This document shows, piece by piece, positions 11,901 through 22,335 of a stretch of DNA of 64,000 nucleotides. The translations under genes were made by a program, and so were the position numbers. The stretch is from Tretioscincus oriximinensis. Lineage: Eukaryota > Chordata > Lepidosauria > Squamata > Gymnophthalmidae. The notes under the pieces are model-generated. The model did no database searches and was not told the DNA's origin. It saw only the letters and a list, made by a program, of their open reading frames with translations. Within the stretch, counting starts at the first letter, position 1. The number at the start of each line of letters is the position of its first letter. The stretch covers positions 542,794-606,793 of the forward strand of contig JAJVDF010000278.1 in NCBI GenBank assembly GCA_022410635.1. Reading direction: 5' to 3'.

Positions 11901-14900
11901 GCATATTAAAGTGTGCTGTTGATCAAATGAGTAATAATTTTTCACTGTTTAATATCTAATCCTCTCCTTTCTGAAATTATATAAATGATGATATATAAGC
12001 ACTGACATTGACATGAGTTTAATTATATCTAACTCTCTGGAAAGACAAAATAATTTTAAAAGCATGATTTCATCCAGCCAGTTGTCCTTGATAAAATGCT
12101 GTTTACACAACCTGCAGATGAGACATCTATCGCACGGTCAAATGTGTTTTATTCATTGTAATGTTATAAGGTATTTCTTTTAATTGAATACTCCAGAAAA
12201 CAGGAGTGGCTATTTTGGTTTACTGTATAGAATTGTGGCATGTTAGCTACTTTGAGATTCTTTATAAAATTCATATTCTGCTTTTCTTTTAGGGAACAGA
12301 AATGAACTCTTATCTGTCTTAGTGAAGTTATGTAACTCAGGATGGCATTGCTTTATTGATGTTTTAGGTTTTACAGGCTGCCCTGAAAACATGTTGATAC
12401 TTGCATCCTAAGACCATGCTGGTCCTTAGTTCAGCTAAGGCTTCCATATATTCCAGGACTACAGTGCTTTCTGACCACTAACTATTTTAGTTGAAGTTGA
12501 TGGAAGCTGTATTTAAAAATATCTGAAAAGTCAAAAATTATTTTCCCTTGCTTAATGAAGGAGCATCAGGGGAGGCTATAGGAACACATTTGACTTCAGA
12601 ATTAAACATCTTTTAGAATAACAGAGGTATAGAACAACAGTACTTGTGTACATTCCAAATATTTAATAGGAATACTGGTACCATCAATTATTCATGAGTT
12701 GCTGCCAGGAACCTGTGCTGTCCTGCTTATCATCTTACCCACTCGGATGGAAATGATCAGTTTCTAATTCTTCCTTCCTTATGAGTTTCCTTGTTCATGG
12801 CAACACTGAATCCTTACAAACAAAGTGAGATACGTCTATGTTTCGANGTAGTATTGTTTGTACTGTACCTAATTATATAGCTGAAGACTAACAAAGGTAG
12901 AAATCATGGCAGTTCTTGAGCATAAACAGGTCCTTATAAGAATATGAAATTGTATATTAAGATAATACAAACCAATTTCAAAATGTTTTCTCTGATTCTT
13001 TAAGAAAGCCGTTGTCTTTTGAAAGTAGCATTATGGCAAACATTTTTGATCTTGATTCATAATGTGAATTTAACAACTTAAGCNTTTTTACTGTAGGCAT
13101 CTTAAAAATAACAAGTTTACTAAACAAAGATTGATGGTTGTAAACTGCACTTTAAAGGTTCGATAATTCTGCAAATTTAACTACTTAAAACTATATTTAA
13201 TTTTCTTAGTTGAAATACAATCATCCAACTAAATTATTTTCTTAACTGCCGTTCGTTAGTGGCATACTATATAGAAATAAATTGTGGTCACAAGATCATC
13301 ATATTGTAGTAAAGGAGATACCTAGTTTGGTTTTTGTATAATAACATGCACATTTCTAAAAAATAAATCTCCATGTTGTATGAGGGCCAATTTATTTATT
13401 TTTCTATTCCACTCTATATCTGAAGATACTGTATTTTGATNTATAACAGATATATTTTGATATATAATTTGCATCTTGCATTATACACTTGATGTCTAAT
13501 TTCAATGAATTGTTCCTTTCGTTTTCTAAAATCAACCTAATACATTTCTGAAGCAGTTTACTATGCAAGCTCATTCAAAGGACTGTCTTGAAATGGCAAA
13601 TGGTTCAAAGCATTTTTCAATAGCCCTTCTTTTTTCATTGCCTTTTGGGACTTTACTGATACAAAATATATTAATCTTGTAAAGCTTTTTCAGTAGTACA
13701 ATTTTGGAGGAGAGGGTTGGATAGAAAACAATNGATCTGTTATTGATGAAAGATATATTTCTTAAAATATTGCTACATAGTTAGACATTCTTTTATTGGT
13801 TTAGAATCTGTGTTGATGTTAGAAGGGAATCAACAACAACACTTAAGTTGATTTTTTTCTTGATAGAAAGGAAATCCTTCATACAGAACAGACTGATGAA
13901 AAGGATTTCTTTATTNTTTTCTTAAATCTGCAGGCTGAAATCAGGAAGCCACTCTTACTATGTCTGTTACCTATTAGATCCAATATTGAACTGTAGTGAT
14001 TTTATTAGATTAATGTTTATATTATGTCTGTTTCATTTCAGACAAATAGCTGTGTTAGTCTAGTAGAAAGTCCAGCAAAGGGTGANTAGCACTAGAGACT
14101 AACAGTAGAAAAGTAGATGGCATAAGAGTTCGTAGACACGTCTACTTCTTCAGATGCTTTCGTAGACACCCTGAAGAAGTAGANGTGTCTATGAAAGCTT
14201 ATGCCACCTACTTTTCTACTGTTAGTCTCTAATACTACTCACTCTTTGCTGTTTCTACATGTAACAGTTGAACAGCCACATGGCAGTCTTAACATATGGC
14301 AGACCTGTGCTAAACCTTACTATCCTACTTAAGTACAATTATTTTTAAAGAAAGCTGCAAACCCTTATGGTCTAGATCTTTTTCAAACAAATGTGTTGTT
14401 CACTGTGAGTCTCATCTGAATCACAGATGATTAATCCTTAGGTGTAGTACTGGCCGAACATCAGCATGACTTTTCCTGTATAATAAAAAAGAAATTTGAA
14501 CAATGCACAGCTGCAATTATATATAAACAAAAACGATTCCATAATTGGTAACCATTTGCTCTAAACTAGGGTTGAATTTTAATCCAGTTTCCTTTTCCCC
14601 AGGTGGCAGTGAACCGGGAAGTGGCTTTGGTGCAGCCAGTACAGTCCCATCTGGTCCTGCTGTTTCTGTCCCAAGTCATCCAAGTGCATCTTCAGACAAG
14701 TATGCAGCTCTCGCAGAATTAGACAGTGTGTTCAGCTCCACAGCAACCTCTAGTAATTCATATACTTCCACCAGTAATGTTAGCAGGTACTCTTCTTTGA
14801 TAGAAGTTAATGTAAGCTAACAGAAAATACAAGGATTTTCAAAAGTGTTGTTGCCTGAAAATCCTTTTATTTTATTTGTCTTTTAAAAAAACTGCAGTTT

Positions 14901-17900
14901 AATTTGCTAAATGAATGTGGAATTTGTACTGAGACTCGCGTATCACAACAAACTTAAAAGCTACCTATAAATTCAGTATTTCCAGCAAATGTTTGGAAGA
15001 ATTTTGAGAACTAAAATATTAGGAAAAGATGCAAAAATGTTAATATCCCAGCCCCACCCACTTGCAATTTGAGCCTTTAAACTTCTTGGGGTTTATAATA
15101 TGTTATACTACACTTGCCTGATTTTTAATAGTTAAGTTGTTTGCTCATTTTTATGTCAGTTTGAGTAATGATGCTAAATATTTTGATAGAAATGTACAAC
15201 ATACTTTGCTATTGATAACAGTGAACAATGACTATTGTCTAATAAGGAGTTCCATACTTCAATAATTACATTTTGCACATTTTCACGTTCCTCTTTACCA
15301 CATTCTGCAATACAATCTTTTAGCATATAGTATTGAATCCAATTTTCTAAGTTAACGTTTTCCAAGGTTTTCCAAAACATTTTGCAATAACATCTTTCGC
15401 TGCACAAATCGTTTTATGTAGCAATTCCTTCTGATTTTTGTGTTAAACTAAAGTTATGAAAATCTTGTAGTAAGTATACTTTCAATGTTCTTGGAGGAAA
15501 GCTTGGGAAAATTTGTTTTATTTCAATTTCAATTATTGTCCAAAAACCACTGCATCACACATGTAAGTAAGATTCTGGCATCCCCTCCAGCAATTTGCAA
15601 CATTTCGACCTGATATTATTGCCAGTTGTATCAGTCTTTGATACCANCTAAAATGCCTTTGTGTATGTTTTTCTAATTTTTGTAGACGATCTAGACCATT
15701 TTAGTTAGTTATCTGCAATCTCTTTCCATACCTCTTCTGTTATATTTTTGCCTATAGCTGTTTCCTACCTTATTGTCATCTTATTTTCAGTTGGTCTTGA
15801 GTTTGTAACATTAGAGTATAGAGTTTGGAAACTATACCTTTTAGTGTTCTTGGTGCTTAACTAATACCTTTTTGTATTAATTTGTCTCCACATTATATTG
15901 CCAAATTTCCTTGAGGAAAGGACATTTTTAACCCATTAACAAAGGGAAATTTTCTATGCCCATATTTAACCAATCTAGAACCCACTCCCCTGCCTTTACC
16001 ATACAGTTATAATTAGATTCCATCTTCCTAGACCAGGACCATGAGTTCTTTCATTTATCAAAATCAATTTCATTGCTTCTATCTGCATTGTCCATTTGGT
16101 TTGGTTCTTCCGTCCCCAGACTAAAACTGAATGTGCTCCATGTACCATTTTCACAATTTTTTTGTATTAGATCGTTGTGCATTCTTTTAGTTAAAGGGAG
16201 TACATTTTCTGCTTTAACAATAGTTTTTAACTTGCACTTTTACAGCAGTTCCAGCTGAATGGAATCAGTTGTTTTTCCTCCACAGTTGGGATTAAGCAGT
16301 TTTCACATACAGTAATTAGTTGTAGGTGTCTAATTATCAAGTAACTGACTCTGAAGTTGATGAATGTTAATTATTTTCAGTAATACTTTTGGAACAGTAC
16401 CAGTGGGTGCTAATGCGCAGACGCAGCCTACACCATCAAGCGTTCCTGCTCCGTTTGGAGGTAGTGTATTGAACAATTTTGATAACATTGAACAAATCCC
16501 AATGTAAGATTATGTTTTTCCTTCCTTGTATGTCCTGTCTCTAATGAAAATTTAATTTGCTTAGTTCTACAGTAATCAATGCTGTTTTAAACCTATCAAG
16601 AAAATAATTTAAATATATTTTAAGAGTTGACATGTTGTGCACATTGGAAAGGTAATTTTAAGGATCTTTAGTGTATTAAGTATGGTATTCTAATTCTTTA
16701 TTTTTCAGCAACACCATCAACAAATCCATTTGTGGCTGCACCTGTAGCTGCAGTAGCACCTTCAACAAATCCATTCCAAACCAATAGCAGAGCAGCAACA
16801 GGTTAGAAATAGAAATTTGTCTTCTGTAATTACAATTTGAAACTGAATCCAGGCAAGCCAGAGGTTTTTTGTGTAACTGGATCTTCTGTCCATGAAGAAA
16901 GCAGGCATTTGCTCTGGAAACAACAGGTGTGTCATTTGGAAGGGCTCTTGGATTCTGCATTGACGCTCAAGTGCAGTCTGTGGCCAAGAGTGTTTGTTTC
17001 CAACTACAGCCCTTTCTGGACAATACCAATCTGACCCCAGTAACCTGGTAGCTTCCAGACAAGATAGTTCAAAAGCTGCAGCTGATGTATACTGCTCAAA
17101 ACAATTAGGGGAACACTTAGTGTTGTACTGTTATGTTAACGTGTTTCCTTAATTGTTTTGAGCAGTATAGAATGACCTGGCTACCCATTTGCTACTGAAC
17201 ATTGACTTGTAAGATCCTGAACAGGTTGAGCTCCAAATATCTGAAGGAACACCTCCCCCTATACAGACTTGCTCATACCCTAAGAATTTTCANTAGGCTC
17301 ACCTTTAGTAGTGAAAGTGATGCGAACATGTGGAGAGTGCATTCTCAGTAATAGCCCCCAAGTTATGGAATGGTTTTCCTAGATAGCCACACTGTATGTG
17401 TTTGGATGCTTAGTGAAGGCACACTGATTCCCCTGACCTTTGATTGAGGGAGCAATACCCTCTCATGAATTGTTTTAGCTATTTTAACTATTTCACTGTG
17501 CCTGAGATCCCCAGGTATAGGGCAGGATTTATATTAATATAAATAAAATACAGTAGATATAAATCTTAAGGCAGACTAATGTGAAACATATCTCAATAAA
17601 TAAAATGTTTATTTTTGTTGTGAATAACCTATTAACAACAAGCAGTGTAATATATCAGTGGTTGGGTTTTTTTCTTTAGGGTGTGTTTAATATAGTGTTT
17701 TAAATTTCGTTGGTACAAATAATGTCTATTTGCCTTTGGATTTTTTTAGCAGAATTGAAAAAGATGGTTTTTGACTTGAATAAAAATGATCGTCCTTGCT
17801 AACCAATTCAGCAAAGCAACTGCTTTTTAAGTGACATATTCAGCAGTTCTTAAGAGACATTTTGAATATTAACTGTGTTTTATCATGCAAATATATATCT

Positions 17901-20900
17901 TTATAAAGTTGTTTATAAATCATTTGACACTCTTTGGTCTCTTTGTGGCATCCCATAAGGCCTTTCAGGAGCAATGCATTCTCACATATTTCCTCAGACT
18001 CATTTTGGTAGGTGGCCACATTTTATATAAGTTTGATGTGGCTAACTGTTCATTTGCTTGTGAAAGCTTCCTGCCAGTTACTGGTTTCTCTGCATGTACA
18101 ACTTTTCAGACTTTCTTTGTAATCTGAAATGGAGTGGGCATGGATGTTGAAAAAACTCAAGTATATTGCTTGGTGTAAAATTTCATCTTTTGCACCTCAG
18201 TCCTAAATGTATATTGTCAAACATGTGCCATACACTTGGATCAGAAATTCTTGTCTCATTAGTGTGTTTAGGACTGTAAAATTCCTATTTTTACGTCCAT
18301 GGTCACGTTAGTAGATGCTTAAGAAACGAGTTTTGAAGCTTATGTACGTAGAAGCTCAAGTGAAGCTAACAATGACACCAAACCATTTTGTGACAAAATG
18401 CTTGGCTTGGCTCTCCTAGTAAGCTTCATTGTTAGAATCTTCTTTGCTGATAGTAGCTTGTGTAAATCCTGTCATTGCACTGGTTGTATCATGTGTATTT
18501 TATATCCGTTGTGTGACTCTAGATTCTGCAGTTCACTTCAGTTAGCTCTTAAATTTGGTTAACTTAGCCTAGCCATTATTTTTGAAATATTAATGCAAAT
18601 TTAAATTATTCCAACTGCCAAAAACAAAATGGAGATGAGCTCTCTATAAAAACATCTTACACAGGATTTATGAAACAGTTGATCCTACAACTTTTAGGAT
18701 TGTGGTTATGTCCTTCAAAGCAGCAAGTGTGCTGGTTAACGTGCACACAGTTACTCAGAGCTGCACAACTGTCAAAATATGGAGGCTTGATCTTGTTTTC
18801 AAATCAGAGGAACCTTGAAATTGGTTCTTTCCTGTGAGTGCAAATACAGGGACAGGCAGTTAATCAGCAGTACCACTTCAAGGTATATCTGTGCAGGCAA
18901 AACTTGAGAGAGGAAGCATCAACAGGCTACTTTCTGTTCCACATGAGAAGACCTCTTAACAATGTTTTCTGTTCTTGTGGCAGGATGCTAGCCTGAGGGT
19001 GTGGACTCAATGTGGATCTCAAGCCCTTCACATTGTTTCAGTCTTGTTATTTTACCATGAAAATCCTGCATTTATTGGCTAAGTTTTATAAGAATTTTAT
19101 ACATTTAATGTATTTTATATAATTAAAATATGCAGGAGTTAAAACAGAGTTTAATTACTATTTTTTTTATGCATGAAATGCAATATTTATCTTAGGGTTC
19201 TTAATGAAGTCCAAAAGTATGCCAATAAAAACCAGTTTTCAAACATTAGTGTTAGAAATACATTTGATATTCCATATAGGATTATTTATTTATTTTTATA
19301 CTCTGCCCTATATGCAAAAGTCCCAGGGTGGACAACCAAAGGGCGATGCACATTGCTTTTGTTGCTTTCATCACAATACACCCTGTGAAGTAGGTGGGGC
19401 TGAGAGAGCTCTAAAGAATTGTGATAGGCCCAAGATCACCCAGCTGCCACTTGCCATTACTGATGAATGTAGCATAGTTTTGTCATTTTTCTTCCCATGT
19501 TTAGATGCTGTTTATAATTTGTCGATTTTGTATTGTTTTATGGTTGGCTACTCTGAGCCCTTCAAGTATAGGGCAGAGAATAAGAACAAATAAATAAATA
19601 AGATGGTGATGAACTAGCTTTTAGGTCTTGAACATAATTTAATGTTGGTTTGTACTTTATGTAATCAGTAACAGTGTTCTAATATTTGCTTTACTTCCTG
19701 TTTGGATAGTTTTTCCTTCTACTTATGTAACACTGAAAGATAAGCTTCTTTAGTCCTAGTTAGTAGTTGCATGAAAATAGCCGTAGCTGTAGACTAGTCT
19801 GGAAAACTGCAGCAGAAAGTAGTGTTTCTTCATTTGCAGGGCGTGGAGAACAGGTGAAGATTTTGCCTTCTTCTGTTCTAGGCTGCCGAGGTGCAATTGG
19901 TGGGCCTATGTGTGAGACAGAATGCTGGACTAGCAGGGCTCCTCTTACGTTATTATGTTCAAGAAACTATATGAGTTTCTCCAGGCAATTATCAGGAGCT
20001 ATATATAATGATCTTTTTACCATTAGCCAAAGTTTGAATTAAAATCTTACTTATAACTTCTTAAGATATAATTGAACAAAACAGATTCACTTCACTATTG
20101 AGTTAGGAGCTTTACAATATTGTTCTGTGGAAGCCATTTATTTGAGAACAATATAAATATAAAACAAAAGTTAAGGCCAAATTGTTTTAGCTGTGTTCCT
20201 GTATCTTTAGGCAATACATTTAAGGATTCTAAGGAACTGCTACTTAGTTGATAGGATAGTAACAGTAAAATACTGTTGAAGTTAATGCTCTGTTTCTCTT
20301 ACTAGCAGCAACATTTGGCACAGCATCTATGAGCATGCCAGCAGGATTTGGAACCACAGCCTCATACAGTCTTCCTACTAGCTTTAGTGGTAACTTCCAA
20401 CAGCCTGCATTTCCAGCCCAGGCAGCCTTTCCTCAAGCTGCTTTCACCCAGCAACCTAATGGTAAATAGTTAATACTTCTGCATATATAATGTAACATAC
20501 TAATGAGATTCAGTGGCATTGTTTCCTAGCTATGGGCTCCTCTTACTGTTCCTAATGGGCTTAAATTTACAGCATTTATCCCAGCTATGTTGCTCATTAC
20601 AAAAAACAGAAAATGCTTTTGTAATAATATAAAAGATCCATAGGATTGTTGTGGGACCTTAAAAAGGATTTAATACCTAGTACTAATACCTCAACAGAGC
20701 ACAAAGATAACTAGAACATCTCTAACAGTTTTGAAATTATGTTTTCAGTGGATGCAGCCCCGTTGTATTACTACAGGCAGATATTCTGGCCTTTGGCTAG
20801 AAAACTAATGTCTCCTCCCCATTTTTAGAAAAGGCTGTTTTTAATGTGTTAAAATGATGGTTTTATTGTTAACCACCCTGAGACCTACGGGTATAGGGCG

Positions 20901-21683
20901 GTATAAAATTGTAAATAAATAAATAAATATTCTTGTTCATAATCAGTAAAATAACTGCTGGGATTTGNGGGTAGGACGTGTCGCTTGATACTTGGCTGTC
21001 AATTGAATGATAACACCTGTTTTATTGTAAAGGGGCAGGATTTGCTGCATTTGGACAAGCAAAACCAGTAATAACGCCATTTGGACAAGTTGCAGCTGTT
21101 GGAGTATCTAGTAATCCTTTTATGGTAAGTAAACATGAAATGTAATGGTCTTTTTAATTTTAGGACTGTTATAATACTACAAAATTTGAATTATATNGTA
21201 AATTTCAAGAAAGCAAACCATCTTCTCTTTGTTCTATGCCCTGTATCTGTTGNTTAAGAACAAATTATTTAATACTTTTGATTCTCATAATTTTTTAAAA
21301 TGTGTTTTAATCCATTATATAAAATAGAAATGAATATGTGTAGTCAGGTTAATAATTAATCTAAGCAATTGTGAGATGAGAAAANTTAACTGGGGTTTTC
21401 TGATGCTACAGTTTAATCTCAATGTAACAATGTTGTATTAATAAGAAAGTAGATTTTGAGGGTTCAGGTGTATGGTAATTATTGTACTGCTATCCCAGCC
21501 CTTTAGAATCAAGTGTAGCTTCTTGTTTTCAGATATTGCTTTTTGGCAAAGATACTGATAAAGTAATATGGATTTTACTTATCTTTTTCATTTTATGTGA
21601 AATATATTTTCCTTTGTTTTTAGGCAGGTTCACCAGCAGGACAATTTCCAACGGGAAGCTCATCAACCAATCCTTTCTTATAG
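8786..21683 (+). CDS. AGFG1: AGFG1, ArfGAP with FG repeats 1 (C-terminal part, nine exons)
   Basis: Nine exons at 8786-8905, 9443-9517, 10454-10657, 14603-14786, 16381-16460, 16709-16801, 20306-20461, 21033-21124 and 21624-21683 join with matching phases and consensus splice sites into about 353 residues ending at TAG. The product is rich in Ser, Thr, Ala and Phe-Gly, and holds two DKYAALA(N/E)LD blocks and four NPF motifs, the last at the very C-terminus (TNPFL). This order matches vertebrate AGFG1 (HRB/RIP). From family knowledge, the NPF motifs bind EH-domain endocytic proteins such as EPS15, the N-terminal zinc-finger ArfGAP-like domain is encoded by earlier exons, and the protein acts in clathrin-coated vesicles and was described as a Rev-interacting cofactor. 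No ArfGAP exon was seen in 1-8785, so the gene is truncated by the window. AGFG2 is the alternative, but the exon sequences and the SLC19A3-CCL20 neighbourhood favour AGFG1. Confidence 0.95.
9443..9517 (+). CDS. AGFG1: AGFG1 cassette exon (75 nt, probably alternative)
   Basis: The exon is flanked by AG (9441-9442) and GTAAGT (9518). It is 75 nt, exactly 25 codons, with the same phase at both ends, so inclusion or skipping keeps the frame. It encodes a block beginning AFRTLSSSCSFGEF that resembles the optional insert known in mammalian AGFG1 isoforms. That it is alternatively used here is inferred from the family and from the symmetric phase. Confidence 0.85.
10454..10657 (+). CDS. AGFG1: AGFG1 exon, first DKYAALANLD block
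   Basis: Acceptor CTTACAG ends at 10453 and donor GTACTA follows 10657. The 204-nt exon encodes NANFAHFDNFPKSSSADFG and then DKYAALANLDNIFS, both near-identical to mammalian AGFG1. Phase agrees with both neighbours whether or not the cassette exon is used. Confidence 0.95.
10658..14602. other. AGFG1 intron
   Basis: A 3.9-kb AT-rich intron. Apart from the foldback element at 14075-14249 and a short repeat tail near 13390-13440, no structured feature was seen. Confidence 0.5.
14075..14249. mobile_element. Foldback MITE, family A (AGFG1 intron)
   Basis: Two imperfect inverted arms of about 75-80 bp face each other. The left begins GCAAAGGGTG and contains GAGACTAACAGTAGAAAAGT; the right contains ACTTTTCTACTGTTAGTCTC and ends CTCTTTGC. 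A related copy is at 38309-38455, so this is a dispersed family. Confidence 0.7.
14603..14786 (+). CDS. AGFG1: AGFG1 exon, second DKYAALAELD block
   Basis: A pyrimidine-rich acceptor (CCTTTTCCCCAG) ends at 14602 and donor GTACTC follows 14786. The exon encodes SSDKYAALAELDSVFSS and a Ser/Thr-rich tail. The open frame continues a few codons into the intron before a stop, so the donor is set by phase agreement with the next exon. Confidence 0.95.
15170..16260 (-). mobile_element. L1-clade LINE fragment (ORF2 C-terminal part)
   Basis: On the minus strand, broken frames carry stretches resembling the end of squamate L1 ORF2, such as VSKLYTLML near 15830 and LENVNLENWIQYYMLKDCIA at about 15360-15300. 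Many stops are present. The classification rests on remembered family similarity and is moderate. Confidence 0.5.
16381..16460 (+). CDS. AGFG1: AGFG1 exon
   Basis: Acceptor TTATTTTCAG ends at 16380 and the donor used in the conserved frame is GTAGTG at 16461. The 80-nt exon encodes NTFGTVPVGANAQTQPTPSS followed by VPAPFG. A second, stronger-looking donor (GTAAGA) lies 43 nt downstream but would shift the frame. Confidence 0.93.
16709..16801 (+). CDS. AGFG1: AGFG1 exon with two NPF motifs
   Basis: Acceptor TATTTTTCAG ends at 16708 and donor GTTAGA follows 16801. The exon encodes TPSTNPFVAAP and PSTNPFQTN, giving two NPF motifs of the kind that bind EH domains. Confidence 0.95.
16950..17560 (+). 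mobile_element. LINE 3' fragment, CR1/L2-like
   Basis: Contains CTCCAAATATCTGAAGGAAC and an ending GAGATCCCCAGGTATAGGGC with an ATAAATAAAATA tail. It resembles the fragment at 41080-41520. A mariner-type palindrome is inserted at 17090-17167. Confidence 0.5.
17090..17167. mobile_element. Tiny mariner-like MITE (78 bp)
   Basis: Terminal inverted repeats TACTGCTCAAAACAATTA and its complement bound a 78-bp palindromic unit. It is flanked on both sides by TA (17088-17089 and 17168-17169), the target duplication of the Tc1/mariner group. A second copy is at 62120-62170. Confidence 0.75.
19266..19475 (-). mobile_element. Sauria-type SINE, minus orientation, partial
   Basis: A TTATTTATTTAT tail, then CCCAGGGTGGACAACC, GGGCTGAGAGAGCTCTAAAG and CCCAAGATCACCCAGCTG. 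This is the body and 3' tail of the tRNA-headed SINE seen complete at 54672-54944. The tRNA head is missing. Confidence 0.7.
19836..19985 (+). mobile_element. CR1-type LINE, 3' end fragment
   Basis: Contains GTGTGAGACAGAATGCTGG and ends with CTCCTCTTACGTTATTATG, the 3' terminus shared by the other CR1 copies. It lies in the AGFG1 intron before the exon at 20306. Confidence 0.7.
20306..20461 (+). CDS. AGFG1: AGFG1 exon (NAGNAG acceptor)
   Basis: The acceptor region reads TTACTAGCAG. Using the first AG (20304-20305) gives TAATFGTASMSMPAGFG, the form known from mammals. Using the second AG (20307-20308) would drop one alanine. Donor GTAAAT follows 20461. The exon encodes a Gln/Pro/Ala/Phe-rich stretch. 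Confidence 0.93.
20790..20932 (+). repeat. Interspersed repeat with AAATA tail, plus copy
   Basis: Shares CTCCTCCCCATTTTTAGAAA, AACCACCCTGAGACC and a GTATAGGGCGGTATAAA tail with the minus-oriented copy at 25455-25600, and in part with 49553-49660. The 3' tail resembles the BovB-mobilised SINE tails of squamates, but the head was not identified. Confidence 0.6.
21033..21124 (+). CDS. AGFG1: AGFG1 penultimate exon
   Basis: Acceptor TTGTAAAG ends at 21032 and donor GTAAGT follows 21124. The exon encodes GAGFAAFGQAKPVITPFGQ and the third NPF motif (SSNPFM). Confidence 0.95.
21624..21683 (+). CDS. AGFG1: AGFG1 last coding exon
   Basis: Acceptor GTTTTTAG ends at 21623. The exon encodes AGSPAGQFPTGSSSTNPFL and stops at TAG (21681-21683), giving a C-terminal NPF motif as in mammalian AGFG1. 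Confidence 0.96.
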   Translation, partial: AGSPAGQFPTGSSSTNPFL

Positions 21684-22335
21684 CCTTATAGACACTTTAC
21701 CCAAAAGAACTTTTATGTGATCACATAACATCTCTGCGCCTCTTGCACTGTTGTCTTGTTTCACTGATCTTAGCTTTAAACACAAGAGAACTTTTTTTAA
21801 AAAAATCCTGCATTGTGTATTAAAACCAAGAAGCATCAGGTAATGTGCAAAACATGGGGCTGTGGTAACATTCTTTAATCTGTGCATTGGCAGGAGAATG
21901 TTAATGGTATCATGTATAATAAAATTGGCTAATATTAAGTTATTGCAGATACCACATTCATTATGCTGCAGTACTGTACATATTTCTTTTCCTTAGGAAT
22001 TAGTTATTTGTGCATATCAGTATTTGTAACTTTTAACACATCGTTATGTGGGAAAAAAACGTTACGGGGGAAATAGATCAGCCACTTTAAGGTGCTGTCG
22101 TATCTCTTGGAATGAATGGCCTACATCATTTTAACCATTGCTGTTGCGAGTTATGAGTTCAAAATTGAAGGTTTTATTCATTTCTTGAAGTGTTTTTTCT
22201 TAAAGAGCTCTTCTATTTATACTTGCCTAAATTCTCTATAATGTAGAGGGATACCTGTCTGCATAATAAAGCTGATCATGTTTTGCTACAGTTTGCAGGT
22301 GGAAAAAATAAATATTAGAAAAAGCATGTTTGTCT
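21684..22335 (+). other. AGFG1: AGFG1 3' UTR with candidate poly(A) signals
   Basis: Sequence after the AGFG1 stop is AT-rich and non-coding. AATAAA hexamers occur at 21918-21923, 22265-22270 and 22307-22312, so several polyadenylation sites are possible. The 3' limit is inferred from the last hexamer. Confidence 0.6.
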
